Translations under genes and position numbers: made by a program
In this document: positions 32,914-41,880 of the stretch, piece by piece
Layout of the letters: each line of letters begins with the position of its first letter
Position numbering within the stretch: the first letter of the stretch is position 1
Notes under the pieces: generated by a model
The model's database searches: none
What the model was told of the DNA's origin: nothing
The model's input: only the letters and a program-made list of their open reading frames with translations
Assembly (NCBI RefSeq): GCF_003034985.1
Contig: NZ_PZKG01000027.1
Coordinates: forward strand, 1 to 46,208
Reading direction: 5' to 3'
Source of the DNA: Cereibacter changlensis JA139
GTDB lineage: Bacteria; Pseudomonadota; Alphaproteobacteria; Rhodobacterales; Rhodobacteraceae
DNA length: 46,208 nucleotides

Positions 32914-33702
32914 ATGATCGCCCCCCTTCTGCGCGCCGCCGCCCTCGTCACACTGCTGCCCGGCCTCGCTCTGGCGCAGGCTCTGCCCGATCTGCAGGGC
33001 CGCGAAGTGGTGGTGGTGACCGAGAACGCCTATCCGCCGCTGCAATTCGTCGATGCCTCGGGCAAGGCCGTGGGCTGGGAATATGACGCAATGGCCGAGA
33101 TCGCCAAGCGGCTGAACATGACCGTCAGCTACCAGAACTCCAGCTGGGACGCGATGATCCCGGCGGTCGCGGCCGGAGAATACGATATCGGCATGACCGG
33201 CATCACCATCCGCGACGACCGCAAGGAGCAGGTGGATTTCTCCGACCCCTACATGCGCTCCGAAATGGTCATGCTGGTGCGCGGCGACGAGGATCGCTTC
33301 ACCGACGCGAAGAGCTTCGCTGCCGATCCCGACCTGCTGATCGCCGCCCAGCCCGGCACGACGCCCTTCTACGTGGGCATCTACGAGGTGCTCGACGGCG
33401 ACGAGGCCAATCCGCGGATGAAGATGTTCGAGACCTTCGGCGCGGGGGTGCAGGCGCTGCGGGCGGGCGACGTCGATCTGGTGCTGACCGACGGCACCGC
33501 GGGCAACGGCTATGTCGCGGCCTCGGAGGGCGGGCTGAAGATCGTCGGCGAAAAGCTCGGGGCCGAGGATTTCGGCTTCATCTTCCCGAAGGGCTCCGAT
33601 CTGGTGGCCCCGGTCAATGCGGCCATCGCCGCGATGAAGGCCGATGGCGCCACCGCGGCGCTTGATGAAAAGTGGTTCCTCGACTTCAAGATGGGCGAGT
33701 AG
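32914..33702 (+). CDS. Polar amino acid-type ABC transporter substrate-binding protein
   Basis: The 262-residue periplasmic protein has a signal peptide (MIAPLLRAAALVTLLPGLALAQ) and SBP family 3 motifs: YPPLQFVDASGKAVGWEYDAMAEIAKRL, WDAMIPAVAAGEYDIGMTGITI, R-KEQVDFSDPYM and DFGFIFPKGSDL. It would deliver an amino acid or related solute to the permease encoded next. The ATG at 32914 follows CGGAG; a TTG two codons upstream is not used. No gene for the ATPase subunit is found beside it. The ligand is unknown. Confidence 0.9.
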   Translation: MIAPLLRAAALVTLLPGLALAQALPDLQGREVVVVTENAYPPLQFVDASGKAVGWEYDAMAEIAKRLNMTVSYQNSSWDAMIPAVAAGEYDIGMTGITIRDDRKEQVDFSDPYMRSEMVMLVRGDEDRFTDAKSFAADPDLLIAAQPGTTPFYVGIYEVLDGDEANPRMKMFETFGAGVQALRAGDVDLVLTDGTAGNGYVAASEGGLKIVGEKLGAEDFGFIFPKGSDLVAPVNAAIAAMKADGATAALDEKWFLDFKMGE

Positions 33703-33708
33703 GCCTGC

Positions 33709-34503
33709 GTGAGGCGTCGTCCCGGGCAGGAGGATTTCCCGTGGTGGCTGCTGGCGCTTGCCGGGATCGCGGGCTGGCTGTTCTGGGAGGTGGCCAGCGC
33801 CCCGGTCTATGCGCAGGTGCTGGCGACGCTGGCCAAGGGCATCGGCATCACCGTCTTCGTCACGCTGACCGCCTTCGGGCTGGCCTGCCTCTTGGGGCTC
33901 GGCCTTGCCATGGCGGCGCTGTCGCGCTGGGTGGTGCTGCGGCAGCTGGCGCGCTTCTACGTCGAGGTGGTGCGCGGCGTGCCGATCATCGTGCTGCTGC
34001 TCTACGTCGCCTTCGTGCTGGCCCCTGCCGGGGTCGCCGCGTGGAATTGGCTCACCGGCTGGGCGGGGCTGGAGCCGCTGCGCACCCGTGACGTCTCGCT
34101 TTTGTGGCGGGCTGTGCTGGCGCTGGCGCTGGCTTACGCCGCCTTTCTGGCCGAGGTGTTCCGCGCCGGCCTTCTGGCGGTGGACGAGGGGCAGGTCGAG
34201 GCTGCCGAGGCGCTCGGCATGTCGGGCTGGCTGCGCTTCCGCCTCGTCGTCTTCCCGCAGGCCTTCCGCACCATCCTGCCGCCTCTGGGCAACGACTTCG
34301 TGGCGATGGTGAAGGATTCGAGCCTCGTCTCGGTGCTCGGCGTCACCGACGTGACCCAGCTCGGCAAGGTGACGGCGGCGGGCAACTTCCGCTATTTCGA
34401 GACCTACAATATAGTGGCTCTGATCTATCTCACGATGACCGTCACGCTGTCGCTCGCGCTGCGCCGGCTGGAGCGGCGGCTGCGCGGGCGGGGGGAGCGC
34501 TAG
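33709..34503 (+). CDS. Amino acid-type ABC transporter permease
   Basis: The 264-residue inner-membrane protein of the His/Glu/Gln permease type has the HEAAE-like [19 protein letters not shown] and the ATPase-docking EAA loop [25 protein letters not shown] followed by [23 protein letters not shown]. It begins with GTG six bases after the binding protein stop. The partner ATPase is not in this window. Its end overlaps dtd by four bases on the opposite strand. Confidence 0.91.
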   Translation: MRRRPGQEDFPWWLLALAGIAGWLFWEVASAPVYAQVLATLAKGIGITVFVTLTAFGLACLLGLGLAMAALSRWVVLRQLARFYVEVVRGVPIIVLLLYVAFVLAPAGVAAWNWLTGWAGLEPLRTRDVSLLWRAVLALALAYAAFLAEVFRAGLLAVDEGQVEAAEALGMSGWLRFRLVVFPQAFRTILPPLGNDFVAMVKDSSLVSVLGVTDVTQLGKVTAAGNFRYFETYNIVALIYLTMTVTLSLALRRLERRLRGRGER

Positions 34504-34937
34504 CTTTCCATCCAGATCGTCACCGGCCCGTCGTTGAGCAGGCTCACCGCCATGTCGGCGCCGAAGCTGCCGTTGGCGGTGACGATGCCCTCGGCCTTCA
34601 CCCGGTCGGTGAAATACTCGTAGAGCCTGCGGCCCTCGTCGGGCGCGGCGGCGGTGGAAAAGCCGGGGCGGTTGCCGCGGCTGGTGTCGGCGGCCAGCGT
34701 GAACTGGCTGACGATCAAGGCGGCCCCGCCAATGTCCTTGACCGAGCGGTTCATCTTGCCCGCCTCGTCCTTGAAGATGCGCAGCTTGGCGATCTTGGCG
34801 GCAAGCGTGTCGGCCTCCGTCTCGGTGTCGCCCTGCATGGCGCAGATCAGGATCAACAGGCCCGGGCCGATCTCGCCGATCGTCTCACCCTCCACCACTA
34901 CCGAGGCGTGGCGCACGCGCTGGATCAGGGCGCGCAT
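34500..34937 (-). CDS. dtd: D-aminoacyl-tRNA deacylase
   Basis: The 145-residue enzyme removes D-amino acids (and glycine from tRNA-Ala) from mischarged t[34 protein letters not shown] is the family N-terminus, [21 protein letters not shown] holds the conserved S-Q-F-T-L active-site strand, and the C-terminus [11 protein letters not shown] has the Gly-cisPro motif GPVT. The ATG shares a base with the stop of the upstream sugar kinase (TGATG). Length is normal. Confidence 0.95.
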   Translation of the reverse strand: MRALIQRVRHASVVVEGETIGEIGPGLLILICAMQGDTETEADTLAAKIAKLRIFKDEAGKMNRSVKDIGGAALIVSQFTLAADTSRGNRPGFSTAAAPDEGRRLYEYFTDRVKAEGIVTANGSFGADMAVSLLNDGPVTIWMES

Positions 34938-35857
34938 CAGAGCTCGTCGGCCCAGGGCGGGTTGGCCCCGGCGCGCGAGACGGTGATCGCCGCCGCCCGG
35001 GTGCCGAGGCTCAGCGCCGCGTCCAGCGTCTCGTCGGACAGCTCCGCCAGCGCCGCCTTGCTCAAGACCCCCGCCCGATGCAGCGCGGCCAGCACGCCCG
35101 CGTTGAACGTGTCGCCCGCGCCGACCGTATCGGCCACGGTCACGGCGGTGGCGGCGATGAAGCGGTCCTGCGTCAGGGTGATCGCCCGCGCCCCCCTGGA
35201 GCCCTCGGTGATCAGCACCAGCTTCGGCCCGCGCGCGAGAATGCAACGCGCCAGCCCCGTCAGGTCGCCCGGACCTTCCAGCCAGTTCAGGTCCTCGTCC
35301 GACAGCTTCACGATATCGGCCATGGCGATCATCTCGGCGATGCGGGCGCGGTAGGCCGTGGCGTCAGTGATGAAGCCGGGGCGGATGTTGGGGTCGATCA
35401 TCGTCACCCGCGACGCCGCCTCGCGCGCCATCATCGCGGCATAGGTGCTGGCGGCGGGATCGTTCACCAGGGAGATGCCGCCGAAGAACAGCGTCTCCAC
35501 CGTCTCGGGCAGCGCCGGCAGCTCGTCGCGGGAAAGCAGCCGCCCGGCGGTGTTCTCGTCATAGAAGGCATAGGTCGCCTGCCCCTCCACCAGCCGGACG
35601 AAGGCCAGGGTTGTGGGCCGATTCGAGCGGGCGCAGAGCGAGGTGTCGACCTTCGAGGCCGCCAGCGTCTCGGTCAGCTGGGCGCCGAAGAGGTCGTTCG
35701 AGAGGCCCGAGAAGAACCCCGTCGGCGCGCCGAGGCGGCCCAAGGCGATCGCGGTGTTGAACACCGCGCCGCCCGCGTGGGGGGCGAAGGCGGGCTCGCC
35801 CGCGCTGGTCTCGCGGGGCAGCATGTCGATCAGGGCTTCGCCGCAGCAGAGGATCAT
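34937..35857 (-). CDS. PfkB-family sugar kinase (fructokinase-like)
   Basis: The 306-residue ribokinase-fold enzyme begins [47 protein letters not shown] is the PfkB signature 1, and [19 protein letters not shown], with catalytic Asp, is signature 2. It uses ATP to phosphorylate a sugar such as fructose. The substrate is inferred from overall likeness to bacterial fructokinases and is not certain. It couples to dtd through overlapping stop/start, and purC lies 32 bases upstream. No sugar transporter is adjacent. Confidence 0.85.
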   Translation of the reverse strand: MILCCGEALIDMLPRETSAGEPAFAPHAGGAVFNTAIALGRLGAPTGFFSGLSNDLFGAQLTETLAASKVDTSLCARSNRPTTLAFVRLVEGQATYAFYDENTAGRLLSRDELPALPETVETLFFGGISLVNDPAASTYAAMMAREAASRVTMIDPNIRPGFITDATAYRARIAEMIAMADIVKLSDEDLNWLEGPGDLTGLARCILARGPKLVLITEGSRGARAITLTQDRFIAATAVTVADTVGAGDTFNAGVLAALHRAGVLSKAALAELSDETLDAALSLGTRAAAITVSRAGANPPWADEL

Positions 35858-35889
35858 GGGGGCTCCTGTCAGGGTTGGCGCGCGGAAGG

Positions 35890-36861
35890 TCAGCGGAAAT
35901 AGGGCGCGAGGTTGCCGCGCACCCGGTCGAGCGGGGTGGCCCCGCCGGCGTCGGGCACGAAGGTCTCGCCGGTGATCGCCTCATAGGCGTCGATATAGGC
36001 TTTCGCGGTGGTGGCGATGATCTCGGCGGGGATCTCGGGGATGTCGTCGGTGTAGGGGTCGCAGCGGGCGGCGACCCAGGAGCGGATCACGTCCTTGTCG
36101 AAGGAGGGCGGGCGGGCGCCGTCGCGGAAGGCCTGCCCGTAGCCCGAGGCGAGCCAGTAGCGGCTGGAATCCGGGGTGTGGATCTCGTCGGCGATCAGGA
36201 TCGTGCCTGCCTCGTCGATGCCGAACTCGTATTTCGTGTCGACGAGGATCAGCCCGCGCTCCGCGGCCATCTGCTGGCCCCGGGCGAAGAGGGCGAGGGA
36301 TTTCTGCGACACCTCCTCCCACTGGGCGGGGGTGAGCAGGCCCTGGGCCAGGATCTCTTCCGCCGTCAGCGGCTCGTCATGGCCTCCGTCGAAGGCTTTC
36401 GAGGTGGGGGTGATGATCGGGGCGGGGAGGGGGGCGTTGTCGGCCAGCCCGTCGGGGAGGGTGTGGCCATACATGTCCCGCACACCCTTCTTGTAGAGGG
36501 TGAGGATCGAGGTGCCGGTTGTGCCCGCAAGATAGCCGCGCACCACGATTTCCACCGGCAGGATCGTCAGGCGGCGGCCGATCACCACGTTGGGGTCGGG
36601 GTAGGAGAGGACGTGGTTGGGGCAGATGTCGGCGGTCCGGTCGAACCAGAAGCGGGCGACCTGGGTCAGGACCTGCCCCTTCCACGGGATCGCTGCGAGG
36701 ATGCGGTCGAAGGCGGAGATCCGGTCGGAGGAGATCAGGATGCGCCGGGCCGGGTTTTCCGCATCCGCGGGCAGGTCGTAGCAGTCGCGGACCTTGCCGT
36801 AATAGGGATTCGGAAGCTCGGGGATATGGGCGTGATCGAGGACTCGGGTCAGGTCGGTCAT
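35890..36861 (-). CDS. purC: Phosphoribosylaminoimidazole-succinocarboxamide synthase, long form
   Basis: The 323-residue SAICAR synthase joins CAIR and aspartate in purine synthesis. Motifs are [76 protein letters not shown] and [14 protein letters not shown]. It is the longer, yeast-like form and not the ~240-residue form found with purS/purL in many bacteria; a second, short purC elsewhere in the genome is possible. GGAGG precedes the ATG. A good promoter (36886-36914) and a 20-base palindrome lie upstream. Confidence 0.95.
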   Translation of the reverse strand: MTDLTRVLDHAHIPELPNPYYGKVRDCYDLPADAENPARRILISSDRISAFDRILAAIPWKGQVLTQVARFWFDRTADICPNHVLSYPDPNVVIGRRLTILPVEIVVRGYLAGTTGTSILTLYKKGVRDMYGHTLPDGLADNAPLPAPIITPTSKAFDGGHDEPLTAEEILAQGLLTPAQWEEVSQKSLALFARGQQMAAERGLILVDTKYEFGIDEAGTILIADEIHTPDSSRYWLASGYGQAFRDGARPPSFDKDVIRSWVAARCDPYTDDIPEIPAEIIATTAKAYIDAYEAITGETFVPDAGGATPLDRVRGNLAPYFR

Positions 36862-36885
36862 CAGGGCCTCCGCTTGGATGCAGGT

Positions 36886-36914
36886 TCTATCGGGGGCGGG
36901 GCAGGCGGTGTCAA
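36886..36914 (-). promoter_or_regulatory. Candidate purC promoter
   Basis: On the minus strand a perfect TTGACA (36914-36909) is followed after 17 bases by GATAGA (36891-36886), 25 bases before the ATG at 36861. The palindrome at 36938-36957 starts 23 bases upstream of the -35. Confidence 0.6.
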
Positions 36915-36937
36915 CGGGGCAGCTTCGGGGAAGGGCG

Positions 36938-36957
36938 GATTTTCACGCGTGAAAATC
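36938..36957. promoter_or_regulatory. Perfect 20-bp palindrome between purC and the sulfotransferase gene
   Basis: GATTTTCACGCGTGAAAATC is fully self-complementary with no loop. The central CG, flanked by A-C and G-T, resembles LacI/PurR-family operators. TTTTC...GAAAA is also the arm type of the hairpins at 45353-45399. It lies in the 171-base divergent region and could serve either gene. Confidence 0.55.
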
Positions 36958-37032
36958 GGGGTAAGGGTTTGAAAGGGCTGGGGTTTGCGTATCATGGTAA
37001 GGATTGGCTAACGATTTGTGGGGAAGGCGAAG

Positions 37033-37785
37033 ATGCCGGGCGGCTATATACTTTGCGGCACGCCGCGCAGCGGCAGCACTCTGCTCTGCGGCTTGCTGAC
37101 CGCGACCGGGCGGATGGGCGCGCCGGACTCGTTCTTCCGGCGGCAGATCCTGACGTGGTGGGCGCAGGAATGGGGGCTGCCGGAGGCCCCGACGCAGGCC
37201 GCGCGGGGCATCGACGCGGCCTATCTCGCCGCGGCAATCCGGGAGGGGAAGGCCGGGACGCCGCTGTTCGGGCTACGGCTGATGCAGGAAAATCTGGTCG
37301 ATCTTTGCGGGGCGCTGGGCAGGCTGCATCCGGAAGCGGCCTCTGACAGGGCGCGGCTGGAGACGGCCTTTAGCCCGCTGCTGTTCATCCACCTGAGCCG
37401 GGCCGACAAGGTGGCGCAGGCGGTGTCGCGGGTGCGGGCCGAGCAGACCGGGCTCTGGCATGTCGCGCCGGATGGCACGGAAGTCGAACGGCTCGCCCCT
37501 CCGCAGCCGCCGCATTACGATTTCGCCCGGTTGCAGCGCGAGGTGACGGCGCTGGTGCAGGCCGAGGCGGCATGGCAGGAGTGGTTCGAAGCCGAGGGCA
37601 TCGCCCCGCTGCGCATCGGTTATGAGGCGCTGTCCGCCGATCCGGCGGCGGCGCTGCGCCTGATCTGCGCGGCGCTGGACGTGACGCCCCCGGCGGCGGA
37701 GGCGATACGCCCCGGGGTGGCGCGGCTGGCGGATGGGCTGAGCGCCGCTTGGATCGAGCGGTATCGGGCGGAGGCCGCAGGCTGA
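37033..37785 (+). CDS. Stf0-type sulfotransferase
   Basis: The 250-residue protein has GYILCGTPRSGSTLLCGLL (residues 4-22), the PAPS 5'-phosphosulfate-binding loop, and LTATGRMGAPDSFFRRQI typical of Stf0 enzymes, followed by LFGLRLMQENL and LFIHLSRADKVAQAVSRVRAEQTGLWH, the 3'-phosphate-binding arginine/serine segment. Such enzymes move sulfate from PAPS to a hydroxyl group on a sugar, lipid or small molecule. The acceptor is unknown. The start is the ATG directly before the domain, with AAGG upstream. A TTGAAA/TATCAT pair (36969-36995) with a short 15-base spacer could be a promoter. Confidence 0.87.
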   Translation: MPGGYILCGTPRSGSTLLCGLLTATGRMGAPDSFFRRQILTWWAQEWGLPEAPTQAARGIDAAYLAAAIREGKAGTPLFGLRLMQENLVDLCGALGRLHPEAASDRARLETAFSPLLFIHLSRADKVAQAVSRVRAEQTGLWHVAPDGTEVERLAPPQPPHYDFARLQREVTALVQAEAAWQEWFEAEGIAPLRIGYEALSADPAAALRLICAALDVTPPAAEAIRPGVARLADGLSAAWIERYRAEAAG

Positions 37786-37924
37786 CCACCGGCCACGAAT
37801 TTATGAAAAACGGAATCATACTTTCGTGCTAGGCTGATCGCAGGACCGGGGCGTCACCCGGCCTGCCATTCACTCTGCCGCGGGCGGAGAGATCCGGCTC
37901 CGCGCGCTTGCGAGGAGTTGAACC

Positions 37925-38779
37925 ATGCCCAAGACAATCGGAAATCCCCTGTCGTGGTCCGCCGATGCCGTCGGTTCGGCGGTCGGCTATCTGTCGCAGG
38001 CCACGGTCTCGACCGGGCGCGATCATGCGGTCGACATGCCGCGCGTGCAGCGGATCGACAGCGAGGACCTGCGCGACGCGCTGCGCAAGAGGCTGGAGGA
38101 CATGGGGTATTTCCGCTCGGACGTGATCTTCGTCTGTCTGGTCTATCCGATGATCGGCCTTCTGCTGGCGACGGCGGCGGTGCAGGGCAGCCTGCATCTG
38201 CTGTTCCCGATCCTGTCGGGCTTCGCGCTGGTCGGGCCGGTGGCGGCGGTCGGGCTTTACGAGATGAGCCGGCGGCGCGAGGCGGGGCTGGAGACCGACT
38301 GGTCGGCGCTGGCCGATGTGGTCCGCTCGCCGCGCTTCGGGGCCATTCTGGCGCTGGCGCTGTTCCATCTGGTGATCTTCATGGCCTGGGTCATGGCGGC
38401 GAACCTGATCTTCAAGGCGACGCTGGGGTCCGGGACGCTCTGGACGCTGGGGAGCTTCGCGCAGGCGGTGACCGGCACGCCGGAGGGCTGGGCGATGATC
38501 GGGCTCGGCATGGCGGTGGGCTTCGTCTTCGCCACGGCGGTGCTGGCGATCAGCGCGGTGTCCTTCCCGCTGCTGCTCGATCGCGACGTGGGGCTGGTGC
38601 AGGCGGTGGTGACCTCGGTCCGGGTGCTGCGGCGCAACCCGGAGACCATGGCGCTCTGGGGGCTGATCGTGGCTTCGGCGCTGCTGCTGGGGGCCTTGCC
38701 GGCGCTCTTGGGGCTGGTGCTGGTGATGCCGCTGCTGGGTCATGCCAGCTGGCATCTCTACCGCGCTGCGGTGGCCTGA
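37925..38779 (+). CDS. DUF2189 integral membrane protein
   Basis: The 284-residue protein has about six membrane helices (VIFVCLVYPMIGLLLATAAV; LLFPILSGFALVGPVAAVGLYEM; AILALALFHLVIFMAWVMAANLIF; and three more to the end). VGLYEMSRRREAG and SFPLLLDRDVGLVQAVVTSVRVLRRNPETM fit the DUF2189 family. Function is unknown. It starts at an ATG with GAGGAG upstream. The 139-base upstream gap has an A/T-rich stretch (37798-37830) that may hold the promoter. Its neighbours give no functional clue. Confidence 0.85.
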   Translation: MPKTIGNPLSWSADAVGSAVGYLSQATVSTGRDHAVDMPRVQRIDSEDLRDALRKRLEDMGYFRSDVIFVCLVYPMIGLLLATAAVQGSLHLLFPILSGFALVGPVAAVGLYEMSRRREAGLETDWSALADVVRSPRFGAILALALFHLVIFMAWVMAANLIFKATLGSGTLWTLGSFAQAVTGTPEGWAMIGLGMAVGFVFATAVLAISAVSFPLLLDRDVGLVQAVVTSVRVLRRNPETMALWGLIVASALLLGALPALLGLVLVMPLLGHASWHLYRAAVA

Positions 38780-38916
38780 CGGTCGCTGCGCCAAGATCTT
38801 TCAACCCGGAAGTGTGCAGGATGGCCGTCATGGGCGACATCCCGCCCATCATGAGGCCTATCCGTGCGGGGCCGGCCGGCGCCTCTTGCATCCATGCCGA
38901 TTCTGCCGCCCCTTAA

Positions 38917-38946
38917 TTGTGAATATTTTATGACACTTTTTAGAAT
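38917..38946 (+). promoter_or_regulatory. A/T-rich block with possible promoter before the PAP2 gene
   Basis: TTGTGA (38917-38922) and TAGAAT (38941-38946, five of six) are 18 bases apart in an unusually A/T-rich stretch. The start would then lie only a few bases before the GTG at 38959, leaving little room for the AAGGTGAG ribosome-binding site, so the call is weak. The rest of the 179-base gap holds a small ATGGGCG/CGCCCAT inverted repeat. Confidence 0.3.
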
Positions 38947-38958
38947 GAAGGTGAGCTC

Positions 38959-39666
38959 GTGCTGGAGGCATTGCAGACCGCGGATCTGAGGATCTCTCTT
39001 TTCATCAACAGCTTCCTCGGCAGCTCTCCCGGCTTTGACGCCTTCGTCCACATCCTCGAGCGCAACAGCCTGTTCAAGGGGCTGGTGGTGATGATGCTGT
39101 TCTGGGGGCTGTGGTTCTCGGCCAACCGCGAGTCGCGGCTGTTCCAGGCGCGGCTGCTGTCGGTGCTGGTGGTCTCGGTGCTGGCGGTCTTTGCCGGACG
39201 CGGGCTGGCGACGCTGATGCCCTACCGACCGCGGCCGATCCATGATCCAGAGCTCGGGTTCCGGCTGCTGCCGGGCCTCAGCAACGAGACGCTGGACGGC
39301 TGGAGCTCGATGCCGAGCGATCACGCGGTGCTGTATTTCGCCATCGCCACCGGGTTCTTCCTCGCGCATCGCGCGGTGGGTATCGCGGCGCTGCTGCACG
39401 CCGCGCTCATCATCTGCCTGCCGCGGATCTATTTCGGGCTGCACTACACGTCGGACGTGCTGGTCGGCGCCGCGATCGGCGTCGGCATGGCCATGCTGCT
39501 GGTGCCGCTGCTGACCCGCGGTTTCCTGCGGCTCGACGTGACCACGCTGGCCAAGTCGCATGCGACGCTGTTCTACCCGCTGGTGTTCTTCGCCACCTGG
39601 CAGATCGCCTCGATGTTCGGGCCGCTGCGCGACCTGCTGCACAGCCTTGCGGCGATGTTCATCTAG
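38959..39666 (+). CDS. PAP2-family membrane phosphatase
   Basis: The 235-residue protein has about six membrane helices and all three PAP2 motifs: RGLATLMPYRPRPIHDP (motif 1), SSMPSDHAVLYFA (motif 2, P-S-D-H) and RIYFGLHYTSDVLVGA (motif 3, with catalytic His and Asp). It would dephosphorylate a lipid phosphate such as undecaprenyl pyrophosphate or phosphatidate at the outer face of the inner membrane. It starts with GTG after AAGGTGAG. Its end overlaps the convergent zinc-ribbon gene by four bases. Substrate unknown. Confidence 0.88.
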   Translation: MLEALQTADLRISLFINSFLGSSPGFDAFVHILERNSLFKGLVVMMLFWGLWFSANRESRLFQARLLSVLVVSVLAVFAGRGLATLMPYRPRPIHDPELGFRLLPGLSNETLDGWSSMPSDHAVLYFAIATGFFLAHRAVGIAALLHAALIICLPRIYFGLHYTSDVLVGAAIGVGMAMLLVPLLTRGFLRLDVTTLAKSHATLFYPLVFFATWQIASMFGPLRDLLHSLAAMFI

Positions 39667-40760
39667 CGCATCTGGCTGATCGCCGCGACGATCCCGGCGA
39701 CGATCAGCGCGAGCAGCACGGCGAAGGCGATCTTCCAGGCAGACCATGGGCGCTCGCCCTGGACCTTGCCGGACTGGCCGTTGACCACGAAGCGGTAGGT
39801 CTTGCCGTTGTACTTGTAGGCCGCCATCCAGATCGGCAGCAGGATGTGCTTGAAGGTCTCGGCCGAGTGCTCGGTCTCGACCCGCGTCACCCGCTGCTCG
39901 TCGCCGCCGATGTCGGCGCGCACGTCCTGGTGGATGACGCCCGCCATGATCTCGTGCGCGCGGGTCTGGCCCTCGGCGAGGCCGACCGTGTAGCCCTCGG
40001 CGGTGAAGCCGGCGAGGTAATCGGGGCTGTAGGCGGTGAGCGCGTTCAGGTCCCAGGGCTCCAGCGCCTCGGTGTAACTGCGCGGCAGGCTGGTGGAGGC
40101 CAGCACCAGCACGTCGTCGAAGGCCCGGGCCACCCCGCCCGAGACCGGGGTCCAGCGGGTGTGGCGCACCTGTTCGGTCCGGCGCTGCGGCTTGCCATCG
40201 ACCTGCACGGTGACGGTGCGGGTGGTGTAGTAATAGGTGCCGCGCTGGCCCTGGTAGCGGCTGCGGGTGGCGGCGTCGAAGGTCCAGTAGGGGACGTAGA
40301 GCCCGTCGAGCGCCCGGCCCTTGCGGGCATATTGCACGAGGCCGTTCGGCGCGAACCAGAGGCTGCCGAGCCATCTGGTCATCGAGGCGCGGGCCTCGCG
40401 TTCGGTCAGGGCGAAGGGGATCAGCGCCTGCGGCTTGATCTGCCGCGTCTCGCCGGTGCCGGCGACCACGGGGGTGGCGCAGAACGGGCACTGGGTGGCG
40501 TGGGTCGCGCCCTGGAATTCGACCAGCGCGCCGCAGGAGGGGCAGCGGGTGGTGCGGACATCCTGGCTTTCGCTGGCGGGCAGCTGGTTGGCGAGCGCGT
40601 CGCGCAGGTCAAGCTCGCCGAGCGCCAGGGTGCGGGCTTTCGGCAGCTCGGGGATGTGTTGCAGGTGGCCGCAATGGTCGCAGCGCAGGTCGGTCTGGCC
40701 GGGGGCGAAGCGGAGGTCGGCCCCGCAGCTTTCGCAGGGCCAGTGGGTCACATCCGTCAC
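39663..40760 (-). CDS. Zinc-ribbon protein with C-terminal membrane helix
   Basis: The 365-residue protein has two N-terminal zinc ribbons, WPCESCGADLRF...LRCDHCGH (residues 8-32) and RCPSCGALVEF...CPFCATPVV (about 73-98), eight cysteines in all. A ~230-residue middle region, including SLWFAPNGLVQYARKGRALDG and YVPYWTFDA, may be an extracytoplasmic or ligand domain. The last 25 residues form a membrane helix (WKIAFAVLLALIVAGIVAAI). The function is not known to me; proteins like this occur beside SPFH genes. It starts with GTG one base after the SPFH stop, with GGAG upstream, so the two are coupled. Confidence 0.8.
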   Translation of the reverse strand: MTDVTHWPCESCGADLRFAPGQTDLRCDHCGHLQHIPELPKARTLALGELDLRDALANQLPASESQDVRTTRCPSCGALVEFQGATHATQCPFCATPVVAGTGETRQIKPQALIPFALTEREARASMTRWLGSLWFAPNGLVQYARKGRALDGLYVPYWTFDAATRSRYQGQRGTYYYTTRTVTVQVDGKPQRRTEQVRHTRWTPVSGGVARAFDDVLVLASTSLPRSYTEALEPWDLNALTAYSPDYLAGFTAEGYTVGLAEGQTRAHEIMAGVIHQDVRADIGGDEQRVTRVETEHSAETFKHILLPIWMAAYKYNGKTYRFVVNGQSGKVQGERPWSAWKIAFAVLLALIVAGIVAAISQMR

Positions 40761-40761
40761 G

Positions 40762-41862
40762 TCAGGCTCCGGGCGGCGGGGGCGGCGGGACCGTGGCGAG
40801 CAGGGCGGAGAGCGCGGGGATCTCGCCCGCCGGTTTCCAGCCGTCCTGACCGGGGGTCCAGACGAGGGTGGCGGCAGTCAGGCCGCGCGCGAGCAGGGCC
40901 GATTGGGCGAAGGGGCCCTCGGTCGCGCCATTGGCGGCGATGTGCCATTGCGGCTCGGCCGGCGGGGGCGGGGGCGGCGGGGGAGCGGCGGCGGCGGGCG
41001 CTGCGCCCCAGGGGCCGGGCTGGCCCATGCCCTGCGCCATGCCGAGCCCCATCGCCGCGCCCATGCCGGTCGCCATGGCGGAGCCGGCGGCGGATTGCGG
41101 CGAGCCCATCGCCTCGGCGGCGTTGAACTGCATGTACTTGGTCAGGTCGCCGGCGATGCCCGCCGAGGTGCGCTTGTCGAGCACCTTCTCCACCTCTTCC
41201 GGCAGCGAGATGTTCTCGATGTAGAATTCCGGCAGGGTGAGGCCGTAGGTGGCGATGGTCGGCGCGATGGCGGTCGTCACCAGCTTGGACAGGTCGGCGG
41301 TGTTGGCCGCCATGTCGAGCACCGGGATGCCGGAAGCCGCCAGCACGCGCGACAGCTCCTGCAGGATGACGTTGCGGATCTGGAAGCTGATCTCGTCGGA
41401 GGTGAACTCGCCATCGGTGCCGACGATGTCGGTCATGAAATGGCCCGGATCGGTGACGCGCATCGAATAGGTGCCGAAGGCCCGCAGCCGGATCGGCCCG
41501 AATTCGGGGTCGCGGCAGATGATCGGGTTCTTGGTGCCCCATTTCAGGTTGTTGAAGCGGGTGGTGTTGACGAAATAGATCTCGGACTTGAACGGCGACT
41601 GGAAGCCGTGGTCCCAGTGCTGCAACGTCGTCATGATCGGCAGGTTGTTGGTCTCGAGCTGGTAGAGCCCGGGGCCGAAGACATCGGCCAGTTGTCCCTC
41701 GTGGATGAAGACCGCCGCCTGACCTTCGCGCACCGTCAGCTTGGCGCCCATCTTGATCGCATGGCCGTGCCGCTCGAACCGCCAGACCATCGTGTCGCGG
41801 GTGTCGTCGACCCAGTGGATGACGTCGATGAATTCGCCTTTGAGGAAATCGAAGATGGCCAT
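40762..41862 (-). CDS. SPFH-domain protein with C-terminal GYF-like domain
   Basis: The 366-residue protein has an SPFH/band-7-like domain from about residue 40 (KLTVREGQAAVFIHEGQLADVFGPGLYQL) to 230, of the type called virion-core-like YdjI, with EFYIENISLPEEVEKVLDKR at its end. A low-complexity Gly/Ala/Met/Pro linker follows (residues ~255-305, with a run of prolines). The C-terminal ~60 residues (QWHIAANGATEGPFAQSAL; LVWTPGQDGWKPA) form a GYF_2-type domain that may bind proline-rich peptides. SPFH proteins assemble at membranes. It lies between the DUF2927 and zinc-ribbon genes in one run. Confidence 0.87.
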   Translation of the reverse strand: MAIFDFLKGEFIDVIHWVDDTRDTMVWRFERHGHAIKMGAKLTVREGQAAVFIHEGQLADVFGPGLYQLETNNLPIMTTLQHWDHGFQSPFKSEIYFVNTTRFNNLKWGTKNPIICRDPEFGPIRLRAFGTYSMRVTDPGHFMTDIVGTDGEFTSDEISFQIRNVILQELSRVLAASGIPVLDMAANTADLSKLVTTAIAPTIATYGLTLPEFYIENISLPEEVEKVLDKRTSAGIAGDLTKYMQFNAAEAMGSPQSAAGSAMATGMGAAMGLGMAQGMGQPGPWGAAPAAAAPPPPPPPPAEPQWHIAANGATEGPFAQSALLARGLTAATLVWTPGQDGWKPAGEIPALSALLATVPPPPPPGA

Positions 41863-41880
41863 GTGTCGTCCTTTTGGATG

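Noticed and set aside
37033-37785. Recent horizontal transfer of the sulfotransferase gene
   Set aside because: Its base composition and codon use look like its neighbours and no repeats or mobility genes flank it.
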